Below, piece after piece: positions 5,631-7,646 of a stretch of DNA of 7,646 nucleotides. The translations under genes and the position numbers were made by a program. Each line of letters starts with the position of its first letter. Position 1 is the stretch's first letter. Source of the DNA: Accumulibacter sp. (lineage in GTDB: Bacteria > Pseudomonadota > Gammaproteobacteria > Burkholderiales > Rhodocyclaceae); assembly GCA_031284185.1 (NCBI GenBank), contig JAITAJ010000188.1, positions 1 to 7,646 of the forward strand, read 5' to 3'. The notes beneath the pieces were generated by a model. The model made no database searches. It was not told the DNA's origin and worked only from the letters and a program-made list of their open reading frames with translations.

Positions 5631-5660
5631 CTTCTATCTTCTGTTTTCTGAAACTGAAAC

Positions 5661-7646
5661 CTAAAATCGATAATTCAGCCTGAAGCTGCCGGTGACGCCT
5701 TCGCGCTTGCCGGCGTAGCCCTGGATGCCGAAGTCCAGACTCAAGGGCTGGGCCGGGCCGGGGGTGACGGTGAGGCCGACTTCCACGCGGGTGGTGTTGC
5801 CTCGCAGGTCGGGGATGGCGAGGCGATAGACGCCGTTGCCGATGGCCTTGGCCCGACCGTCGTACTCGTGCTCCCAGGCGACGCCGAGATAGGCCCGGGT
5901 ACTGGGGGTCAGGGTCTGCCGCCAGGTGGCGCCCAGACTGACGCGCCGGGAGTCGACGGCCTCGAATTTCACGGGTTCGCCATTGGGGAGCCTGACCGTG
6001 TCCGATCCCTGACGAGTTCGCAGATAACGGGTGTAGAGGTTCAGGTCCGCGCCTCCGGCCCGTTCCCATTGATAACCCGCGCCGACATGGGCGCCGGCGT
6101 AAGGGGCGGCGCTGTCGTAGGCGGCGCGGGCGCCGGTGAATTCGTCGGTCAGGTCGCGGGTCTTGAAGTCGGCTTCGACTTTACCGAACCGGGCCGAGAC
6201 TTCCGCATACCCGTGGCCACGCTTCGTTTCGCCGGCTTTCAGATGCGCGAAGAGGCCGGCGCCGGTGTAATCGACCTCGCCCTTGCCGCGGACACTGTCG
6301 AGATCGGGGAATCGGTTCTGGGTATCGTACCGGCCTCCGCCGTGTTCGATGAAGCCGCCCAGGGTGAGTTCGCCGGCCGGTATCGGACGGGCGAGGCCCA
6401 GGCCGGCGATGAGATGCCCGCCCTCGACGTCGATGTGGGAGCCGGTCTCGTACCGGAGCTTGCCGCCGCCTGCGACGGCGAAGCCGGTGAGTCCGGTCCT
6501 TCCGGCGCCTTCCGTTTGCCTGAGCGCGGCGGCGATGCCCTGATCGATCAGGAAGTCCGCGCCTTGCCGGAGGAAGGCCATTCCCGCCAGATGGCCTTCG
6601 GAGAGCGCCTTGGCTCGCGGTTTGCCGTCGCCGCCGGCGGACTTCAAGGCCACCACCAGGTCCTTGCCGTCCTGGTAGGCGAGGAGCTTGCCCTGCCCGG
6701 TGAAGCCTCGATCGAAGTCGATCTCGACCATCCCTCCGTCGGGGGTTCCCATGTCTCCGGCGGGCATTCGATCCGGATCGAAGGAGAGACTCGTCGCTGC
6801 CCTCAGCAGCGTGACCCGCTCGCCCGCGTCCAGGGCGCCGAGGGAAACCGGGATGAAGACCTTCATCGCCCGGACGTTTGTGAGGGTGGCGGTGTCGCCG
6901 ACCGCGAGCACGGGGGCGGTAATGCCGTGGCCTTCGGGCAACCAGAAGTAGAGATTCGCGTCCGTCGCGCGCAGATTCTCGCCGATGGAGGCGCCCCCGT
7001 AGGCGATCAGGGTGGCGCCCGAGGAGAGGGTGACGTCCTGAAGGGCCTGGCCCGTCTCGCTCAGGATGAGTGTCGGACTCTGGGGATCGGGGTCGATCAC
7101 GGCCTCGTTCAGGATCATGGGCGCGGCGAGACTGGACAGGCTTCGAGCGCTCGAGGAGGATGACACGCTGTCGTCGCCGACGACGATCGAGCTGGATTCC
7201 AGCGTGCCCGTGAGCTTGAGGCGGCCTTCGCTCACGATCGTGTCACCGGTGTAGGCGTTCTCGCCGGTCAGGGTCAGGGTGCCGGAGCCGGTCTTGGTCA
7301 GGCCGCCGCTGTTGGTCGCGTCGATGGTGCCGCCGAACTCGCCGCTTTGCGCGGTGAGGCCATTGGTGTTTTTTATGATGCCGCCACCATTCAGGGCATC
7401 GATGACGCGGGAGGCGTTCGTGCCGTCGTAGGTCGCGCCGCTCGACACCGTGAGGTTGCCGCCGGAAGTGATGTTGCCCGCCAGCGTGCCGCCGCCCACG
7501 ACCGTGCCGCCGGTGTAGGCGTTCGTTCCGGTCAGGGTCAGCGTTCCCGAGCCGGTCTTGGTCAGGCCGCCGCTTCCCGAAATGGCGCCGCCGAACTCGC
7601 CGCTTTGCGCGGTGAGGCCGCTGGAGTTCAGCAGGGTGCCGCCGCC
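5661..7646 (-). CDS. Autotransporter (type Va), C-terminal 661 residues, runs off right edge
   Basis: Surface or secreted protein whose C-terminal barrel inserts in the outer membrane and exports the passenger. The frame is open from the window edge to TAG at 5661, so the true start and signal peptide lie outside; the GTG at 7499 is internal. The first ~145 residues are glycine/threonine-rich beta-helix repeats of the autotransporter-associated type, with GGLTKTGSGTLTLTG followed by NAYTG seen twice. A serine-rich stretch (about residues 161-173) follows. Next comes a region typical of the passenger stem, with LPEGHGITAPVLAVGDTATL. A helical linker (about 349-380, GHLAGMAFLRQGADFLIDQG) leads to the beta-barrel at about 385-661. 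The barrel shows alternating strands such as HVGAGYQWERAGGADLNLYT and ends in aromatic F (GSFRLNYRF), the usual signal for BAM insertion. Passenger function is unknown; adhesion is possible. The stop abuts the repeat cluster. Confidence 0.93.
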   Translation of the reverse strand, partial: GGGTLLNSSGLTAQSGEFGGAISGSGGLTKTGSGTLTLTGTNAYTGGTVVGGGTLAGNITSGGNLTVSSGATYDGTNASRVIDALNGGGIIKNTNGLTAQSGEFGGTIDATNSGGLTKTGSGTLTLTGENAYTGDTIVSEGRLKLTGTLESSSIVVGDDSVSSSSSARSLSSLAAPMILNEAVIDPDPQSPTLILSETGQALQDVTLSSGATLIAYGGASIGENLRATDANLYFWLPEGHGITAPVLAVGDTATLTNVRAMKVFIPVSLGALDAGERVTLLRAATSLSFDPDRMPAGDMGTPDGGMVEIDFDRGFTGQGKLLAYQDGKDLVVALKSAGGDGKPRAKALSEGHLAGMAFLRQGADFLIDQGIAAALRQTEGAGRTGLTGFAVAGGGKLRYETGSHIDVEGGHLIAGLGLARPIPAGELTLGGFIEHGGGRYDTQNRFPDLDSVRGKGEVDYTGAGLFAHLKAGETKRGHGYAEVSARFGKVEADFKTRDLTDEFTGARAAYDSAAPYAGAHVGAGYQWERAGGADLNLYTRYLRTRQGSDTVRLPNGEPVKFEAVDSRRVSLGATWRQTLTPSTRAYLGVAWEHEYDGRAKAIGNGVYRLAIPDLRGNTTRVEVGLTVTPGPAQPLSLDFGIQGYAGKREGVTGSFRLNYRF
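7218..7388 (-). repeat. Passenger repeat unit 2 (within the autotransporter)
   Basis: Encodes about 57 residues running from GGGIIKNTNGLTAQSGEFGG through GGLTKTGSGTLTLTG to NAYTGDTIVSEGRL. It repeats the unit at 7482-7646 with 33 identical bases in a row (7329-7361 against 7587-7619) and another block of at least 26 identical bases. The spacing is 258 to 264 bases, the difference being two codons. Confidence 0.85.
7482..7646 (-). repeat. Passenger repeat unit 1 (within the autotransporter)
   Basis: Encodes the first 55 visible residues, from GGGTLLNSSGLTAQSGEFGG through GGLTKTGSGTLTLTG to NAYTGGTVVGGGTL. It probably continues a longer tandem array beyond the right edge. Confidence 0.8.

Larger units (their letters stand above)
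5333..5660. repeat. Palindromic repeat cluster between convergent genes
   Basis: Same family as the cluster at 4026-4397. The left half (5333-5468) is purine-rich, with TTTCAGARGACAG and a run of 7-base units at 5446-5470 (CAGAAGA, CAGAGGA, CAGAAGT, CAGAAGA). The right half (5558-5660) is its pyrimidine-rich reverse complement, ending three bases from the autotransporter stop side. Two modules in opposite orientation meet at the centre. The first 60 bases are also coding for the transporter tail. Each convergent gene therefore has the purine strand downstream of it in its own sense. Confidence 0.9.

Noticed and set aside
5333..5660. CRISPR array
   Set aside because: Repeat units are 7 or 13 bases, degenerate and contiguous, with no unique spacers of constant length and no cas genes.
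5530..6069. Minus-strand open frame of 179 codons
   Set aside because: Out of frame with the autotransporter barrel, which is the real reading, and its end is repeat sequence.
5868..7163. Plus-strand open frame of 431 codons
   Set aside because: Antisense to the autotransporter; glycine/alanine-rich mirror translation without a family.

Overview
This window looks like a chromosomal segment of a GC-rich proteobacterium, most likely a gammaproteobacterium. It carries the divergent pair rne (RNase E, leftward, C-terminal part outside the window) and rluC (rightward). A HAD phosphatase and an S49 (SppA-type) signal peptide peptidase follow rluC directly. From memory, the order rne<>rluC-HAD-sppA without a Rieske gene is usual in gammaproteobacteria such as Pseudomonas, whereas betaproteobacteria usually have a Rieske ferredoxin gene between HAD and sppA. 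The genus cannot be read from the sequence.

Layout: 1-947 (-) is the N-terminal 315 residues of RNase E. Positions 948-1343 form a structured divergent intergenic region holding the leaders of both rne and rluC. Positions 1344-2330 (+) are rluC, 2314-2970 (+) a phosphoglycolate-phosphatase-like HAD hydrolase, and 3060-4025 (+) the SppA-like protease. Positions 4026-4411 are a noncoding stretch of degenerate purine-rich repeats with embedded hairpins. Positions 4412-5392 (+) encode a bile acid:sodium symporter-family (BASS/PanS-like) transporter. Positions 5333-5660 are a second, strongly palindromic repeat cluster. Positions 5661-7646 (-) are the C-terminal 661 residues of a large autotransporter with passenger beta-strand repeats and an outer-membrane beta-barrel; its N-terminus lies beyond the right edge.

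The first block is housekeeping: RNA decay and rRNA processing (RNase E), 23S rRNA pseudouridylation (RluC), metabolite phosphatase (HAD) and membrane-protein or signal-peptide turnover (SppA). The usual continuation after sppA (maf, yceD, rpmF, plsX in many gammaproteobacteria) is absent. The repeat clusters, the transporter and the autotransporter stand in its place, so the right half looks like an accessory insertion or rearrangement.

The most unusual content is the repeat family. It consists of purine-rich tracts built from CAGAAGA/CAGAGGA heptamers and TTTCAGAGGACAG 13-mers. Embedded in these are modules with a CGGCGC-loop-GCGCCG hairpin followed by a CCGAGCGCTCGG palindrome. Tracts of this family start at or within a few bases of the end of all three genes that terminate in the right half (sppA, the transporter, the autotransporter). 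They lie purine-rich on the coding strand each time, and they supply the last 19 codons of the transporter. The arrangement suggests a mobile or spreading 3'-end/terminator-like element. I found no transposase, tRNA, rRNA or CRISPR array.
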